Below, in pieces: positions 37,030-47,287 of a stretch of 64,000 nucleotides of DNA (positions are counted from its first letter, which is position 1; each line of letters opens with the position of its first letter). The notes beneath the pieces were generated by a model, which saw only the letters and a program-made list of their open reading frames with translations, had not been told where the DNA came from and ran no database searches. Source of the stretch: Pseudomonas sp. P5_109 (lineage in GTDB: Bacteria > Pseudomonadota > Gammaproteobacteria > Pseudomonadales > Pseudomonadaceae); assembly GCF_034009455.1 (NCBI RefSeq), contig NZ_CP125380.1, positions 551,501 through 615,500 of the forward strand. Direction: 5' to 3'. The translations under genes and the position numbers were made by a program.

Positions 37030-38061
37030 TTAGTAGCCGTTTTCCGGCAGGCTGGCGATGATCGAGCGGTAGCTGTTCATCCGTTGCTGCTGCACGCGGC
37101 CGTCTTCGAGGGCCTTGAGCAGGGCGCAACCGGGTTCGCGGTCATGCTTGCAGTCGCGAAAGCGGCAGGTTCCAAGCAGGTCATTGAACTCGATGAAGCC
37201 GGCTTCGACGTCGGCTCGGCTGACGTGGCCCAGACCGAATTCGCGGATACCCGGGGAGTCGATCAACTCACCGCCGCCGGGGAAGTGGAACAATCTCGCG
37301 GTGGTGGTGGTGTGAGTGCCCTGGCCGGACAGTTCGGACAGCGGGCCGACGCGGGTTTCGACATCCGGCAGCAGGCTGTTGACCAGCGACGACTTGCCGA
37401 CACCGGACTGGCCGACGAACACGCTGATGCGTCCGTCCAGCTGCGTCTGCAATTGCTCCATGCCGTTGCCGTGGTGTGCCGACACTTCCAGCACCGGGTA
37501 GCCGAGGGTGCGGTATACGGCGAGCAAGGCATTCAGCGCAGGAGCGTTGTGTTCGTCGATCAGGTCGAATTTGTTCAGCAGCAACAGCGGCTTGATGCCC
37601 GCATGCTCGGCGGCTACCAGGTAGCGGTCGATCAGGTTGGCATGAGGCTCGGGCAGCGGGGCGAAGACGATGACGATCATGTCGACGTTGGCCGCAACAG
37701 GCTTGAGCTGGCCGCGGCTGTCCGGGCGGCACAGCTCGGTGTTGCGCGGCAGTTGCGCCACGATCACGCCAATGCCCTGGTTGCCGGCACGCCAGACCAC
37801 CTGATCGCCGGTCACCAGCGCCGGCAGGTTGGCGCGCAGGTGGCAACGGAACACCTGGCCGGCCAGTTCGCCGTCGCGGGCCTCGACCTCGACCTGCACA
37901 CCGAAGTGCGCGATCACCAGGCCGTGCTGTTCCGGGCCCAGGTCGCCACCTTCGAGTGCCTCGACAGCCGAGGACTCGCGTTTGGCGGCGCGGGCAGCGC
38001 GTTCGCCCTGAATCTTTTCGATGCGCCAGTTTTGACGACGATTGAGTTGGCGTTTGGCCAT
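37030..38061 (-). CDS. rsgA: Ribosome small-subunit-dependent GTPase RsgA
   Basis: This circularly permuted GTPase of 343 aa acts in late 30S subunit maturation. It has an N-terminal OB-fold (basic, [12 protein letters not shown]), then G4 (LLNKFDL) before the P-loop GQSGVGKSS, the hallmark permutation, and a C-terminal Zn-binding region with a Cys/His cluster. The start at 38061 gives the conserved N-terminus. It is divergent from orn, about 105 bp away, as in P. aeruginosa. Confidence 0.95.
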   Translation of the reverse strand: MAKRQLNRRQNWRIEKIQGERAARAAKRESSAVEALEGGDLGPEQHGLVIAHFGVQVEVEARDGELAGQVFRCHLRANLPALVTGDQVVWRAGNQGIGVIVAQLPRNTELCRPDSRGQLKPVAANVDMIVIVFAPLPEPHANLIDRYLVAAEHAGIKPLLLLNKFDLIDEHNAPALNALLAVYRTLGYPVLEVSAHHGNGMEQLQTQLDGRISVFVGQSGVGKSSLVNSLLPDVETRVGPLSELSGQGTHTTTTARLFHFPGGGELIDSPGIREFGLGHVSRADVEAGFIEFNDLLGTCRFRDCKHDREPGCALLKALEDGRVQQQRMNSYRSIIASLPENGY

Positions 38062-38167
38062 GGGTGTTCCGTATCAAGAATGCAGCGATTAGGTAAAACG
38101 GCCGCGAGTTTAGCACGCCCGGCTACCGGCCTAGGCTAAACTGCGCAGCATTGCCTAGGAGCCGAAC

Positions 38168-38710
38168 ATGCAAAACCCACAGAACCTGATCTGGATCGAC
38201 CTGGAAATGACCGGTCTGAACCCGGACACCGACGTCATCATCGAAATGGCCACCATCGTCACCGACAGTGACCTGAACACCCTGGCCGAAGGCCCGGTGA
38301 TCGCCATCCACCACAGCGACGAAATCCTTGCCGGCATGGACGAGTGGAACACCCGTCAGCACGGCGGTTCCGGGCTAACCCAGCGGGTGCGCGACAGCCG
38401 CATCAGCATGGCCGAAGCCGAAGCACAAACCATCGCCTTCCTGGAAAAGTGGGTGCCGAAGGGCAAGTCACCGATCTGCGGCAACAGCATCTGCCAGGAC
38501 CGTCGCTTCCTTTATACCCACATGAAATCCCTGGAAAGCTATTTCCACTACCGCAACCTCGACGTATCCACGCTCAAAGAGCTGGCTGCGCGCTGGGCCC
38601 CGGACGTGCGTGACAGCTTCAAGAAGGGCAGCACCCACCTGGCGCTGGACGACATCCGCGAGTCCGTCGCCGAGTTGCAGCACTACCGCAAGCATTTCAT
38701 CAAGGCCTGA
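38168..38710 (+). CDS. orn: Oligoribonuclease Orn
   Basis: This DEDDh 3'-5' exonuclease of 180 aa degrades dinucleotides, including pGpG from c-di-GMP breakdown, and is important in Pseudomonas. The first acidic pair is D11 and E13 in WIDLEMTG; the later acidic and histidine residues are in the CQDRRF and LALDDIRES regions. Length and start match the family, and GGAG precedes the ATG. A REP pair follows. Confidence 0.96.
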   Translation: MQNPQNLIWIDLEMTGLNPDTDVIIEMATIVTDSDLNTLAEGPVIAIHHSDEILAGMDEWNTRQHGGSGLTQRVRDSRISMAEAEAQTIAFLEKWVPKGKSPICGNSICQDRRFLYTHMKSLESYFHYRNLDVSTLKELAARWAPDVRDSFKKGSTHLALDDIRESVAELQHYRKHFIKA

Positions 38711-38721
38711 TGCTATCGGGC

Positions 38722-38847
38722 TTTTGTGGCGAGGGGGCTTGCCCCCGTTCGGCTGCGGAGCAGTCGTAAAACCAGTGAGTGCGGTGTAACTGAAAGAATG
38801 CAGGGGAGCGCTTCGCCCTCCAGCGGGAGCAAGCTCCCTCGCCACAG
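38722..38847. repeat. REP pair, family A
   Basis: Left arm with GGCGAGGGGGCTTGCCCCCG; right arm is a diverged inverted copy ending GGGAGCAAGCTCCCTCGCCA. It lies between orn and the TRIC-type gene, both on the plus strand. Confidence 0.88.
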
Positions 38848-38918
38848 GGTGTGTCTGCCCTCTTTTGGTGCTCCAGCGAACTGAGTAGACTGCGCGCCTT
38901 TCTGCAAGGACCGCCACC

Positions 38919-39530
38919 ATGCTGCTGATGCTCTACCTGATCGCCATCACTGCCGAAGCCATGACCGGCGCCCTCTCTGCCGGCCGACGCGGGATGGACT
39001 GGTTTGGTGTAGTGCTGATCGCTTGCGTCACGGCGCTGGGTGGCGGGTCGGTGCGCGATGTGCTGCTCGGGCACTACCCGCTGACTTGGGTCAAACACCC
39101 GGAATACCTGGTGCTGACCACGGCTGCCGCCATGATCACGGTGTTCACGGCGCGCTGGATGCGGCATTTGCGTTCACTGTTCCTAGTGCTCGACGCCATG
39201 GGCCTGGTGGCTTTCACCCTGATCGGCTGCATCACCGCCCTGGAAATGGGCCATGGCATGCTGGTGGCCTCTGTCAGCGGCGTGATCACCGGCGTCTTCG
39301 GCGGCATCCTGCGGGATATTTTCTGCAACGATATTCCGCTGATCTTCCGGCGTGAGCTCTATGCCAGCGTCTCGTTTGCGGCGGCGTGGTGCTACATGCT
39401 CTGCATCTATCTGCAATTACCCGATGAACAATCGATTCTGATCACCTTGTTTGGCGGTTTTCTATTGCGCTTGCTGGCGATCCGTTTTCATTGGGAAATG
39501 CCCAAGTTCGTCTACAACGACGAAGCCTGA
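38919..39530 (+). CDS. TRIC-family cation channel protein (UPF0126 / YicG-like)
   Basis: This membrane protein of 203 aa has about seven helices and two copies of the glycine-rich TRIC signature: GGGSVRD near residue 45 and FGGILRD near 130. Prokaryotic TRIC proteins form trimeric monovalent-cation channels. Physiological role here is unknown. AAGGA precedes the ATG. Its 3' end overlaps the convergent queG by 19 bp. Confidence 0.88.
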   Translation: MLLMLYLIAITAEAMTGALSAGRRGMDWFGVVLIACVTALGGGSVRDVLLGHYPLTWVKHPEYLVLTTAAAMITVFTARWMRHLRSLFLVLDAMGLVAFTLIGCITALEMGHGMLVASVSGVITGVFGGILRDIFCNDIPLIFRRELYASVSFAAAWCYMLCIYLQLPDEQSILITLFGGFLLRLLAIRFHWEMPKFVYNDEA

Positions 39531-40591
39531 CGTTCGGCATGCTGCCGCAATGCCCACTCGACATGTTCACGTACCAGTTCCGAAGGGTGCTCCCGTCGCG
39601 CCTTCAGCGCCTCCAGCACCGGGATCGTTGAAGGCGCGTTCCCCAACCCTACCGCCAGGTTGCGCAACCAGTTTTCGTAACCGGTCCGGCGCAATGGCGA
39701 GCCTTCGGTGCTGCTCAAGAACTTCTCCTCATCCCACATGAACAGTTCCGCCAGCCCGGCATTGTCCAGATTGTGCCGCGGCTTGAAGTCGCCTTCTCCG
39801 GATGGCCGGGCGAAGCGGTTCCAGGGGCAGACGATCTGGCAGTCATCGCAACCGAACACCCGATTGCCGATCAGCGGCCGCAGGTCTTCAGGGATCGCGC
39901 CCTTGAGCTCGATGGTCAGGTAGGAGATGCAGCGTCGGGCATCCAGCACATAGGGGCCGACGAAGGCATTGGTCGGGCAGATGTCGAGGCACGCACTGCA
40001 ACGACCGCAATGTTCGGTGGCGTGGGGCGGGTCCACCGGCAGTGGCAAATCAACGAATAGTTCGGCGAGGAAGAAATAGCTGCCTGCCTTGCGATTCAAA
40101 ACCAGAGTGTTTTTGCCGATCCAGCCCAGGCCGGCCTGTTCGGCGATGGCTTTTTCCAGCACCGGAGCACTGTCGACAAAGGCACGGAAGCCGAACGGGC
40201 CGATTTGTGCCTGAATCTTGTCCGCCAGTTGTTGCACGCGCTTGCGGATCAGCTTGTGGTAATCGCGACCGAGGGCATAACGCGAGACGTAGGCTTTTTC
40301 CGGTTGGGCGAGCATTTTTGCCATTTGCGTGTCGCCCGCCAGGTAGTCCATGCGCAACGAAACCACGCGTAAAGTGCCGGGCACCAGTTCGTCCGGGTGC
40401 GAGCGTTTGCTGCCATGGGCGCCCATGTAGTCCATTTCGCCGTGGTAGCCGGCGGCGAGCCAGCGCTCCAGGTGCTGCTCGTGCTCGCCCAGGTCGAGGC
40501 CGCTGATGCCGACTTGCTGAAAGCCCAGCTCGCGGCCCCAATCCTTGATGGATTGGGCGAGGGCAGGCAGGTCTGTGGTAATAGCGGGCAT
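39512..40591 (-). CDS. queG: Epoxyqueuosine reductase QueG
   Basis: This cobalamin-dependent iron-sulfur enzyme of 359 aa makes the last step of queuosine in tRNA. It carries two ferredoxin-type clusters: CGRCSACLDICP and CDDCQIVCPWN. The FVDSAPVLEK and GLGWIGKNT segments are family hallmarks. The frame is open to 40663, but that would run across the nnrD start, so I chose the ATG at 40591, with moderate certainty because no clear Shine-Dalgarno precedes it. It is divergent from nnrD. Confidence 0.92.
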   Translation of the reverse strand: MPAITTDLPALAQSIKDWGRELGFQQVGISGLDLGEHEQHLERWLAAGYHGEMDYMGAHGSKRSHPDELVPGTLRVVSLRMDYLAGDTQMAKMLAQPEKAYVSRYALGRDYHKLIRKRVQQLADKIQAQIGPFGFRAFVDSAPVLEKAIAEQAGLGWIGKNTLVLNRKAGSYFFLAELFVDLPLPVDPPHATEHCGRCSACLDICPTNAFVGPYVLDARRCISYLTIELKGAIPEDLRPLIGNRVFGCDDCQIVCPWNRFARPSGEGDFKPRHNLDNAGLAELFMWDEEKFLSSTEGSPLRRTGYENWLRNLAVGLGNAPSTIPVLEALKARREHPSELVREHVEWALRQHAERQASSL

Positions 40592-40620
40592 GAGGCGAGA
40601 GAAACCGGAGCTGAGGTGCG

Positions 40621-40626
40621 TATAAT
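40621..40626 (+). promoter_or_regulatory. Candidate -10 element (TATAAT) for nnrD
   Basis: A perfect TATAAT lies 28 bases before the nnrD ATG in the queG/nnrD divergent gap. I see no good -35 at the right distance, so this is tentative. Confidence 0.35.
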
Positions 40627-40654
40627 TCTGCCAGACATCGGAGCCCGAAGACGC

Positions 40655-42154
40655 ATGCCGCACACTAAAGATGAATTACCCGACGCGCTGTACAGCGCCG
40701 CGCAGGTGCGAGCACTCGACGCGAGCCTGATCGCGGCCGGCACACCGGGCTTCGAATTGATGCAGCGCGCGGCGCGAGCGACGTGGCGGGCGCTGGTGCG
40801 GCAATGGCCGACAGCGAACGAACTGAGTGTACTCGCCGGTCATGGCAACAATGCCGGAGACGGATACCTGGTGGCCGTGTTGGCCCGGCGCGCCGGTTGG
40901 TCGGTGCGGGTGCTGGCGGTGGGGGATCGGCAGCGCCTGCAAGGGGATGCGGCATTGGCCCATGCCGAGGCGATGTCCGAAAACGTCACCATCGAGTCTT
41001 GGGGTGCCCAGTCCGAATTGCGCGGGGTTGTGTTGGACGCCTTGCTGGGTACCGGCCTGACCGGTGATGTGCGCGAGCCGTACGCCAGTGTAATCGCCGC
41101 GATCAATGCCAGCGGGCTGCCGGTTGCGGCGGTGGATATCCCCTCCGGGCTATGCGCCGATACCGGTCGCCTCTTCGGCTGCGCGGTGCGAGCGGATCTG
41201 ACGGTCACCTTCATTGGCTTGAAACTGGGCTTGTTCACCGGTGATGCGGCGGATGTCGTGGGTGAGCTGGTTTTCAATGACCTGCACGCCGATCCGCAGT
41301 TGCTTGAGGGGGCGCCGAGCAGTGCCCGTCGTCTCACAACTGGCAATCTGCCGCGCCTGGCCGCCCGGGCCCCGGCTTCCCATAAAGGCCGATTCGGCCA
41401 CGTGCTGCTGATCGGCGGTGATCGCGGGTTCGGGGGTGCAATCCTGCTCAGTGCGCAAAGCGCCCTGCGCAGTGGCGCGGGCATGGTCTCGGTGGCGACC
41501 CGTAGCGAGCATGTCCCCGCCGCGCTGGCGCGGATTCCCGAGGCGATGGTGCTGGGCACGTCGTCAGCCAATCAGTTGATGGGTTTGCTTCAAAAAGTTT
41601 CTGTGCTGGTTGTCGGTCCGGGGCTGGGGCAGGCTGGCTGGGGGGCTAGCCTGTTGTCGGCTGCCGCCAACGCACCGCTACCGCAAGTCTGGGATGCCGA
41701 TGCACTGAATATGTTGGCCGGGGAGCGTGTGAGTTTGCCCAAGGATTGCGTGATCACGCCGCATCCGGGGGAGGCCGCGCGTTTGCTCGGAATGAGTCCG
41801 GCCCAGGTTCAGGCTGATCGACCCGCTGCGGCCCACGCATTGAGCAAAAAATATACAGCGGTCGTGGTGCTCAAGGGCGCCGGGAGTCTGGTCGCCCATC
41901 CCGATGGGCGTCTGGCGCTGTGTCATCAGGGGCATCCGGCCATGGCCACTGCCGGTCTGGGCGATGTACTGGCCGGTTTGATCGGCGCATTGCTGGCCCA
42001 GGGCATGGAGGCATTCGATGCGGCCTGCCTGGCGGTCTGGTTGCATGCCAATGCCGGTGAGCAACAAGGAAAATCGGGCCGTGGGCTGGCGGCCAGTGAT
42101 CTGATACCAGCCATTCGTCAGTTGTTGGAGGAGCAAGCACCGTGTCTGAAGTAA
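40655..42154 (+). CDS. nnrD: Bifunctional NAD(P)H-hydrate repair enzyme NnrD (epimerase/dehydratase)
   Basis: This protein of 499 aa repairs hydrated NADH and NADPH. The N-terminal YjeF epimerase domain (about 1-215) contains GHGNNAGDGY. The C-terminal ribokinase-like dehydratase domain (about 225-490) contains VVGPGLG and, near residue 434, GLGDVLAG. It overlaps tsaE by 13 bp, and the tsaE-amiB-mutL-miaA-hfq-hflXKC run follows, as in many gammaproteobacteria. The ATG at 40655 gives MPHTKDEL. Confidence 0.94.
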   Translation: MPHTKDELPDALYSAAQVRALDASLIAAGTPGFELMQRAARATWRALVRQWPTANELSVLAGHGNNAGDGYLVAVLARRAGWSVRVLAVGDRQRLQGDAALAHAEAMSENVTIESWGAQSELRGVVLDALLGTGLTGDVREPYASVIAAINASGLPVAAVDIPSGLCADTGRLFGCAVRADLTVTFIGLKLGLFTGDAADVVGELVFNDLHADPQLLEGAPSSARRLTTGNLPRLAARAPASHKGRFGHVLLIGGDRGFGGAILLSAQSALRSGAGMVSVATRSEHVPAALARIPEAMVLGTSSANQLMGLLQKVSVLVVGPGLGQAGWGASLLSAAANAPLPQVWDADALNMLAGERVSLPKDCVITPHPGEAARLLGMSPAQVQADRPAAAHALSKKYTAVVVLKGAGSLVAHPDGRLALCHQGHPAMATAGLGDVLAGLIGALLAQGMEAFDAACLAVWLHANAGEQQGKSGRGLAASDLIPAIRQLLEEQAPCLK

Positions 42155-42612
42155 CCCTGTACCTGGCCAATGAGCAGGCCATGAGCGACTTTGGCGCACG
42201 CATTGCCGGAGTCACCCAGGGCCATGGCCTGATCTTCCTCGAGGGCAACCTGGGGATGGGCAAAACCACGTTGTCCCGAGGCATCATCCGCGGCCTGGGG
42301 CATGTCGGGGCCGTAAAAAGCCCGACTTTCACCCTGGTTGAACCCTACGAGATTGGCGACGTTCGGGCCTTCCATTTCGATTTGTACCGTCTGGTCGATC
42401 CTGAAGAACTGGAGTTCCTCGGTATCCGCGACTACTTCGAAGACGATGCCCTGTGTCTGATCGAATGGCCCGATAAAGGTGCAGGCTTTTTGCCAAAGCC
42501 GGACCTGACCATTACCATTAGCCCGCAAGACAGCGGGCGTTCGCTGAAAATTTTGTCCCAGGGCTCGCGTGGCGAGGCCTGGTGTGCCGCTTTGGCATTG
42601 GAATCCAAATAA
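42142..42612 (+). CDS. tsaE: tRNA threonylcarbamoyladenosine biosynthesis ATPase TsaE
   Basis: This small P-loop ATPase of 156 aa works with TsaB and TsaD to make t6A in tRNA. Its Walker A is GNLGMGKTT near residues 38-46. It begins at a GTG (42142) after GGAGGAG and overlaps nnrD by 13 bp; its stop TAA is directly followed by amiB. It is essential in many bacteria. Nothing unusual was seen. Confidence 0.93.
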   Translation: MSEVTLYLANEQAMSDFGARIAGVTQGHGLIFLEGNLGMGKTTLSRGIIRGLGHVGAVKSPTFTLVEPYEIGDVRAFHFDLYRLVDPEELEFLGIRDYFEDDALCLIEWPDKGAGFLPKPDLTITISPQDSGRSLKILSQGSRGEAWCAALALESK

Positions 42613-44043
42613 ATGATGGGGTTAGGTATGCGCTTTCGCGCGTTGGTGGCTGCCGTAGGGGTGTTGTTTTTGGCGGTGACCGTCGACGCTGTGGCCGACT
42701 CGAAGGTCAACAGTGTTCGTCTGTGGCGGGCACCGGACAACACACGACTGGTGTTTGACCTGACCGGCCCGGTGCAGCACAGCGTCTTTACCCTGACGGC
42801 GCCGGATCGCCTGGTCATCGATATCAATGGCGCGACCCTCGGTGCGCCGCTCAACGTCAACACCTCGAACACCCCGATTACCGCCATGCGCTCGGCTCAA
42901 CGCACGCCGACCGACCTGCGGGTGGTCATCGACCTGAAAAAGGCCGTGACGCCGAAAAGCTTCTCCCTGGCGCCGAACGCCCAGTACGGCAACCGCCTGG
43001 TGGTCGATCTGTTCGATAACGCCGCGGATGCCGCGCCTCCGCCAGCGCCGACACCGTCAGTCGCCACGGTGCCCGCTGTGCCGGTCACACCGACAGAGCC
43101 TGCGATCAAGTTGCCCCCAGCACCGGCCGGCAAGCGCGATATCGTGGTGGTGATCGATGCCGGCCACGGTGGCGAAGACCCGGGAGCATCGGGTTCTCGC
43201 GGTCAGCGTGAGAAAGACGTGGTGTTGCAGATCGCCCGCGAAACGCAGCGTCAGATCAGCGGCATGAAAGGCTTCCGCGCCGAACTGACCCGTACCGGCG
43301 ACTACTTCATTCCGTTGCGCGGCCGTACTGAAATCGCCCGCAAGAAAGGCGCCGACCTGTTCGTCTCGATCCACGCCGACGCCGCGCCTTCCGCCGCCGC
43401 TTTCGGTGCTTCGGTATTTGCCCTGTCTGATCGCGGCGCGACTTCCGAGACCGCCCGCTGGCTGGCCGACAGCGAAAACCGTTCCGACCTGATCGGTGGT
43501 GCCGGCAACGTCAGCCTCGATGACAAGGACCGCATGCTCGCCGGCGTGTTGCTTGACCTGTCGATGACGGCATCCCTGACCTCCAGCCTGAACGTTGGCC
43601 AGAAAGTGCTGAGCAACATTGGCCGGGTGACGCCTCTGCACAAGCAGCGGGTCGAACAGGCCGGGTTCATGGTGCTGAAGTCGCCGGATATTCCGTCGAT
43701 CCTGGTGGAAACCGGGTTTATCTCCAACGCCAACGAAGCCTCGAAGCTTGCCGCGTCGGGCCACCAGCAGGCGCTGGCGCGTTCGATCAGCAGCGGCGTG
43801 CGTCAGTTCTTCCAGCAGAACCCGCCGCCGGGCACTTACATTGCCTGGCTGCGCGACTCCGGCAAGATTGTGCAGGGTCCACGTGACCACCGCGTCAACC
43901 CGGGCGAGACCCTGGCGATGATCGCCGTGCGCTATCAGGTGTCGCCCGCGACCCTGCGCAGCGCCAACAACCTGTCGAGCGATGAGCTCAAGATCGGTCA
44001 GCACCTGACTATTCCGGGCACTGAATTGGCGGCCAAAGAATGA
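42613..44043 (+). CDS. amiB: N-acetylmuramoyl-L-alanine amidase AmiB
   Basis: This periplasmic cell-separation enzyme of 476 aa has a signal peptide, an AMIN domain (about 32-130), a Pro/Ala linker, an Amidase_3 catalytic domain (about 175-390) with zinc ligands in [11 protein letters not shown] and the ETGFISN motif, and a C-terminal LysM domain (about 426-470). It cleaves septal peptidoglycan stem peptides and is likely controlled by EnvC/NlpD-type activators. ATG at 42628 (MRFRAL) is an alternative start with GGGG before it. It overlaps mutL by 4 bp. Confidence 0.95.
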   Translation: MMGLGMRFRALVAAVGVLFLAVTVDAVADSKVNSVRLWRAPDNTRLVFDLTGPVQHSVFTLTAPDRLVIDINGATLGAPLNVNTSNTPITAMRSAQRTPTDLRVVIDLKKAVTPKSFSLAPNAQYGNRLVVDLFDNAADAAPPPAPTPSVATVPAVPVTPTEPAIKLPPAPAGKRDIVVVIDAGHGGEDPGASGSRGQREKDVVLQIARETQRQISGMKGFRAELTRTGDYFIPLRGRTEIARKKGADLFVSIHADAAPSAAAFGASVFALSDRGATSETARWLADSENRSDLIGGAGNVSLDDKDRMLAGVLLDLSMTASLTSSLNVGQKVLSNIGRVTPLHKQRVEQAGFMVLKSPDIPSILVETGFISNANEASKLAASGHQQALARSISSGVRQFFQQNPPPGTYIAWLRDSGKIVQGPRDHRVNPGETLAMIAVRYQVSPATLRSANNLSSDELKIGQHLTIPGTELAAKE

Positions 44044-45950
44044 ATCAGGTCGTGAGCAACGGCGCGCGAATCGAGCTGCTCAGCCCGCGACTGGCGAACC
44101 AGATTGCCGCGGGCGAGGTGGTCGAGCGCCCGGCTTCGGTGATCAAGGAGCTGCTGGAAAACAGCCTCGACTCCGGCGCCAGGCGCATCGATGTCGATGT
44201 GGAGCAGGGCGGCGTCAAGCTGCTGCGGGTGCGCGACGATGGCAGCGGCATTTCCGCCGATGACCTGCCGCTGGCGCTGGCCCGTCACGCCACCAGCAAG
44301 ATCCGCAACCTCGAAGACCTCGAACAGGTCATGAGCCTGGGCTTTCGCGGTGAAGCCCTGGCATCGATCAGTTCCGTGGCGCGCCTGACCCTCACTTCCC
44401 GCACCCGCGACGCCGATCAGGCCTGGCAGGTCGAGACCGAAGGCCGTGACATGGCGCCCCGCGTGCAGCCGGCGGCCCACCCGGTAGGCACTTCGGTTGA
44501 AGTGCGTGACCTGTTCTTCAACACGCCGGCGCGACGCAAGTTTCTCAAGACCGAAAAAACCGAATTCGATCACCTGCAAGAAGTGATCAGGCGCCTGGCC
44601 CTGGCGCGCTTCGATGTGGCGTTCCACTTGCGCCATAACGGCAAGACCATCCTCAGCTTGCACGAGGCCCATGATGATGCGGCCCGTGCCCGGCGCGTGG
44701 CGGCGATCTGCGGGCCGGGTTTCCTGGAGCAGGCACTGCCGATCGAAATCGAGCGCAACGGCTTGCATCTATGGGGCTGGGTCGGCCTGCCGACCTTCAA
44801 CCGCAGCCAGGCAGATTTGCAGTATTTCTTCGTCAATGGCCGTGCGGTGCGCGACAAGCTGGTAGCCCACGCGGTACGCCAGGCTTATCGCGACGTGCTG
44901 TTCAACGGACGGCATCCGACCTTCGTGCTGTTTTTCGAAGTCGATCCGACCGGCGTCGACGTCAACGTGCACCCGACCAAGCACGAAGTGCGCTTCCGTG
45001 AAGGGCGCATGGTTCACGATTTCCTCTACGGCACCTTGCACCGCGCCTTGGGCGATGTGCGGCCGGACGATCACCTGGCGGCGCCGGTTGCCACGGCCAT
45101 TGTCCGGCCAACCGGCCTCGAAGCCGGTGAATTCGGGCCGCAGGGCGAAATGCGCCTGGCCGCCAATGCGCTGCTGGAACAGCCTCAGGCCCAGCCGTCG
45201 TTCAATGCGCCGGCGGGTTCGGGTGCTGGCGCGGGTTATCAGTATCAATACACGCCGCGTCCGCAGTCCGGCGTTCCTGTCGCCGAAGCGCAGGCCGCCT
45301 ATCGCGAGTTTTTTGCGCCGCTACCCGAGGCCAATGCCGTCGCGCTACCCGCCGGGCAGGACGACATCCCGCCGCTGGGTTATGCGCTGGCACAACTCAA
45401 GGGCATCTACATTCTTTCGGAAAACGCTCAGGGCCTGGTGCTGGTGGACATGCATGCCGCCCACGAACGGATCATGTACGAACGCCTGAAGGTCGCCATG
45501 GCCAGCGAAGGCTTGAGCGGCCAGCCGCTGTTGGTGCCGGAATCCCTGGCCGTCAGCCAGCGCGAAGCCGATTGCGCCGAGGAACATGTCGCCTGGTTCC
45601 AGCGCCTGGGCTTTGAGTTGCAGCGCCTGGGCCCGGAAACCCTGGCGATCCGGCAGATCCCGGCACTGCTCAAGCAGGCCGAAGCCAACCGGCTGGTCGC
45701 CGATGTCCTGGCCGACCTGATGGAGTTCGGCACCAGCGACCGCATTCAGGCGCACCTGAACGAATTGCTCGGGACCATGGCCTGCCACGGCGCGGTTCGT
45801 GCGAATCGGCGCTTGGCCCTGCCGGAAATGAACGGTCTGCTGCGTGACATGGAAAACACCGAGCGCAGCGGTCAATGCAACCATGGCCGACCGACCTGGA
45901 CCCAACTGGGCCTGGACGATCTGGACAAACTGTTTTTGCGCGGTCGTTGA
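44040..45950 (+). CDS. mutL: DNA mismatch repair protein MutL
   Basis: This mismatch repair protein of 636 aa has a GHKL ATPase N-terminus ([15 protein letters not shown]) and a C-terminal dimerisation domain. The endonuclease-type motif is visible at D470 ([12 protein letters not shown]), so unlike the E. coli protein this is a nicking MutL, as expected in a lineage without MutH. The low-complexity linker is at about residues 360-430. Its ATG overlaps amiB by 4 bp; its stop shares one base with the miaA ATG. Confidence 0.96.
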   Translation: MNQVVSNGARIELLSPRLANQIAAGEVVERPASVIKELLENSLDSGARRIDVDVEQGGVKLLRVRDDGSGISADDLPLALARHATSKIRNLEDLEQVMSLGFRGEALASISSVARLTLTSRTRDADQAWQVETEGRDMAPRVQPAAHPVGTSVEVRDLFFNTPARRKFLKTEKTEFDHLQEVIRRLALARFDVAFHLRHNGKTILSLHEAHDDAARARRVAAICGPGFLEQALPIEIERNGLHLWGWVGLPTFNRSQADLQYFFVNGRAVRDKLVAHAVRQAYRDVLFNGRHPTFVLFFEVDPTGVDVNVHPTKHEVRFREGRMVHDFLYGTLHRALGDVRPDDHLAAPVATAIVRPTGLEAGEFGPQGEMRLAANALLEQPQAQPSFNAPAGSGAGAGYQYQYTPRPQSGVPVAEAQAAYREFFAPLPEANAVALPAGQDDIPPLGYALAQLKGIYILSENAQGLVLVDMHAAHERIMYERLKVAMASEGLSGQPLLVPESLAVSQREADCAEEHVAWFQRLGFELQRLGPETLAIRQIPALLKQAEANRLVADVLADLMEFGTSDRIQAHLNELLGTMACHGAVRANRRLALPEMNGLLRDMENTERSGQCNHGRPTWTQLGLDDLDKLFLRGR

Positions 45951-46921
45951 TGAGCCAGTTCCCACCTGCGATTTTCCTGATGGGTCCGACTGCCGCCGGC
46001 AAGACCGACCTGGCCATCGAACTCAGCAAAGTCCTGCCGTGCGAGTTGATCAGCGTCGATTCGGCGCTGGTCTACCGTGGCATGGACATCGGTACCGCCA
46101 AGCCTTCCAAAGAGCTGCTGGCGCAATATCCGCATCGCCTGATCGATATTCTCGACCCGGCCGAGAGCTATTCGGCTGCGGATTTTCGCCGCGATGCCCT
46201 GGAAGCCATGGCCGATATCACTGCGCGCGGAAAAATTCCGCTGCTGGTGGGCGGTACCATGCTCTATTACAAGGCTTTGGTTGAAGGCCTGGCAGAAATG
46301 CCGGCGGCCGACCCCGAGGTCCGCGCGCAAATCGAAGAAGAGGCTGCACGCCTTGGCTGGCAAGCCTTGCACGAGCAATTGGCGGTGATTGATCCGGAGT
46401 CTGCGGCGCGAATACATCCGAACGATCCCCAGCGTCTGAGTCGAGCGCTGGAAGTTTATCGTGTCAGCGGTCAAAGCATGACTGCCCTGCGTTTGAAACA
46501 ATCTGTGCAAAGTACTGAAGCAGCCGCTTCGGGACGGCAACAATTGCCCTATACTGTCGCAAACTTGGCTATTGCCCCGGCAAATCGCCAGGTACTGCAC
46601 GAGCGAATTAAACAAAGATTCACTTTAATGTTGGAACAGGGATTCATTGACGAGGTCGTAGCCCTGCGTAAGAGAAGTGACCTGCATGCCGGGTTGCCGT
46701 CTATACGTGCAGTAGGCTACCGCCAAGTCTGGGACTACCTGGATGGCAAGCTGACGTCAGCCGAGATGCAGGAGCGTGGAATCATTGCCACGCGCCAATT
46801 GGCGAAACGCCAGTTCACCTGGCTGCGCAGTTGGACTGATCTGCATTGGCTGGACAGTCTGGATTGCGACAATCTGCCGCGCGCCTTGAAATACCTTGGG
46901 ACCATCTCCATATTGAGCTGA
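45950..46921 (+). CDS. miaA: tRNA dimethylallyltransferase MiaA
   Basis: This enzyme of 323 aa adds the dimethylallyl group to A37 of UNN-reading tRNAs. The P-loop is GPTAAGKTD near residue 11, with the substrate-binding [16 protein letters not shown] segment after it. It shares one base with the mutL stop (TGATG). hfq follows after 93 bp, matching the miaA-hfq order of gammaproteobacteria. The ATG at 45950 is the family start; the frame is open further upstream inside mutL. Confidence 0.95.
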   Translation: MSQFPPAIFLMGPTAAGKTDLAIELSKVLPCELISVDSALVYRGMDIGTAKPSKELLAQYPHRLIDILDPAESYSAADFRRDALEAMADITARGKIPLLVGGTMLYYKALVEGLAEMPAADPEVRAQIEEEAARLGWQALHEQLAVIDPESAARIHPNDPQRLSRALEVYRVSGQSMTALRLKQSVQSTEAAASGRQQLPYTVANLAIAPANRQVLHERIKQRFTLMLEQGFIDEVVALRKRSDLHAGLPSIRAVGYRQVWDYLDGKLTSAEMQERGIIATRQLAKRQFTWLRSWTDLHWLDSLDCDNLPRALKYLGTISILS

Positions 46922-47014
46922 GTCCTTGCAATTGCCGTCTATCCTTGGGGGTGTGGCGGCTAAAGCCATCTGATTACCTATTTTTTATATTGAATCCTTA
47001 AAGGAGTGCGGCAC

Positions 47015-47275
47015 ATGTCAAAAGGGCATTCGCTACAAGACCCTTACTTGAATACTTTACGTAAAGAGAAAGTTGGGGTGTCCATCTACCTGGTCAACGG
47101 TATCAAACTGCAAGGCACGATCGAGTCGTTCGACCAGTTCGTCATCCTGCTGAAAAACACCGTAAGCCAGATGGTCTACAAACACGCTATCTCTACAGTG
47201 GTGCCGGTTCGTCCAATTCGTCTGCCTAGCGCAACCGAATCCGAAGCAGGTGACGCTGAGCCAGGTAACGCCTGA
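47015..47275 (+). CDS. hfq: RNA chaperone Hfq
   Basis: This 86-aa protein forms the Sm-like hexamer that helps small RNAs pair with mRNAs. The core has the Sm1/Sm2 motifs, including YKHAIST; the C-terminal tail (after about 68) is short and acidic, as in Pseudomonas. AGGAG lies just before the ATG at 47015; three extra in-frame codons upstream are not needed. hflX follows after 12 bp. In Pseudomonas Hfq partners with Crc in catabolite control. Confidence 0.97.
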   Translation: MSKGHSLQDPYLNTLRKEKVGVSIYLVNGIKLQGTIESFDQFVILLKNTVSQMVYKHAISTVVPVRPIRLPSATESEAGDAEPGNA

Positions 47276-47287
47276 TAGGAGTCTCCT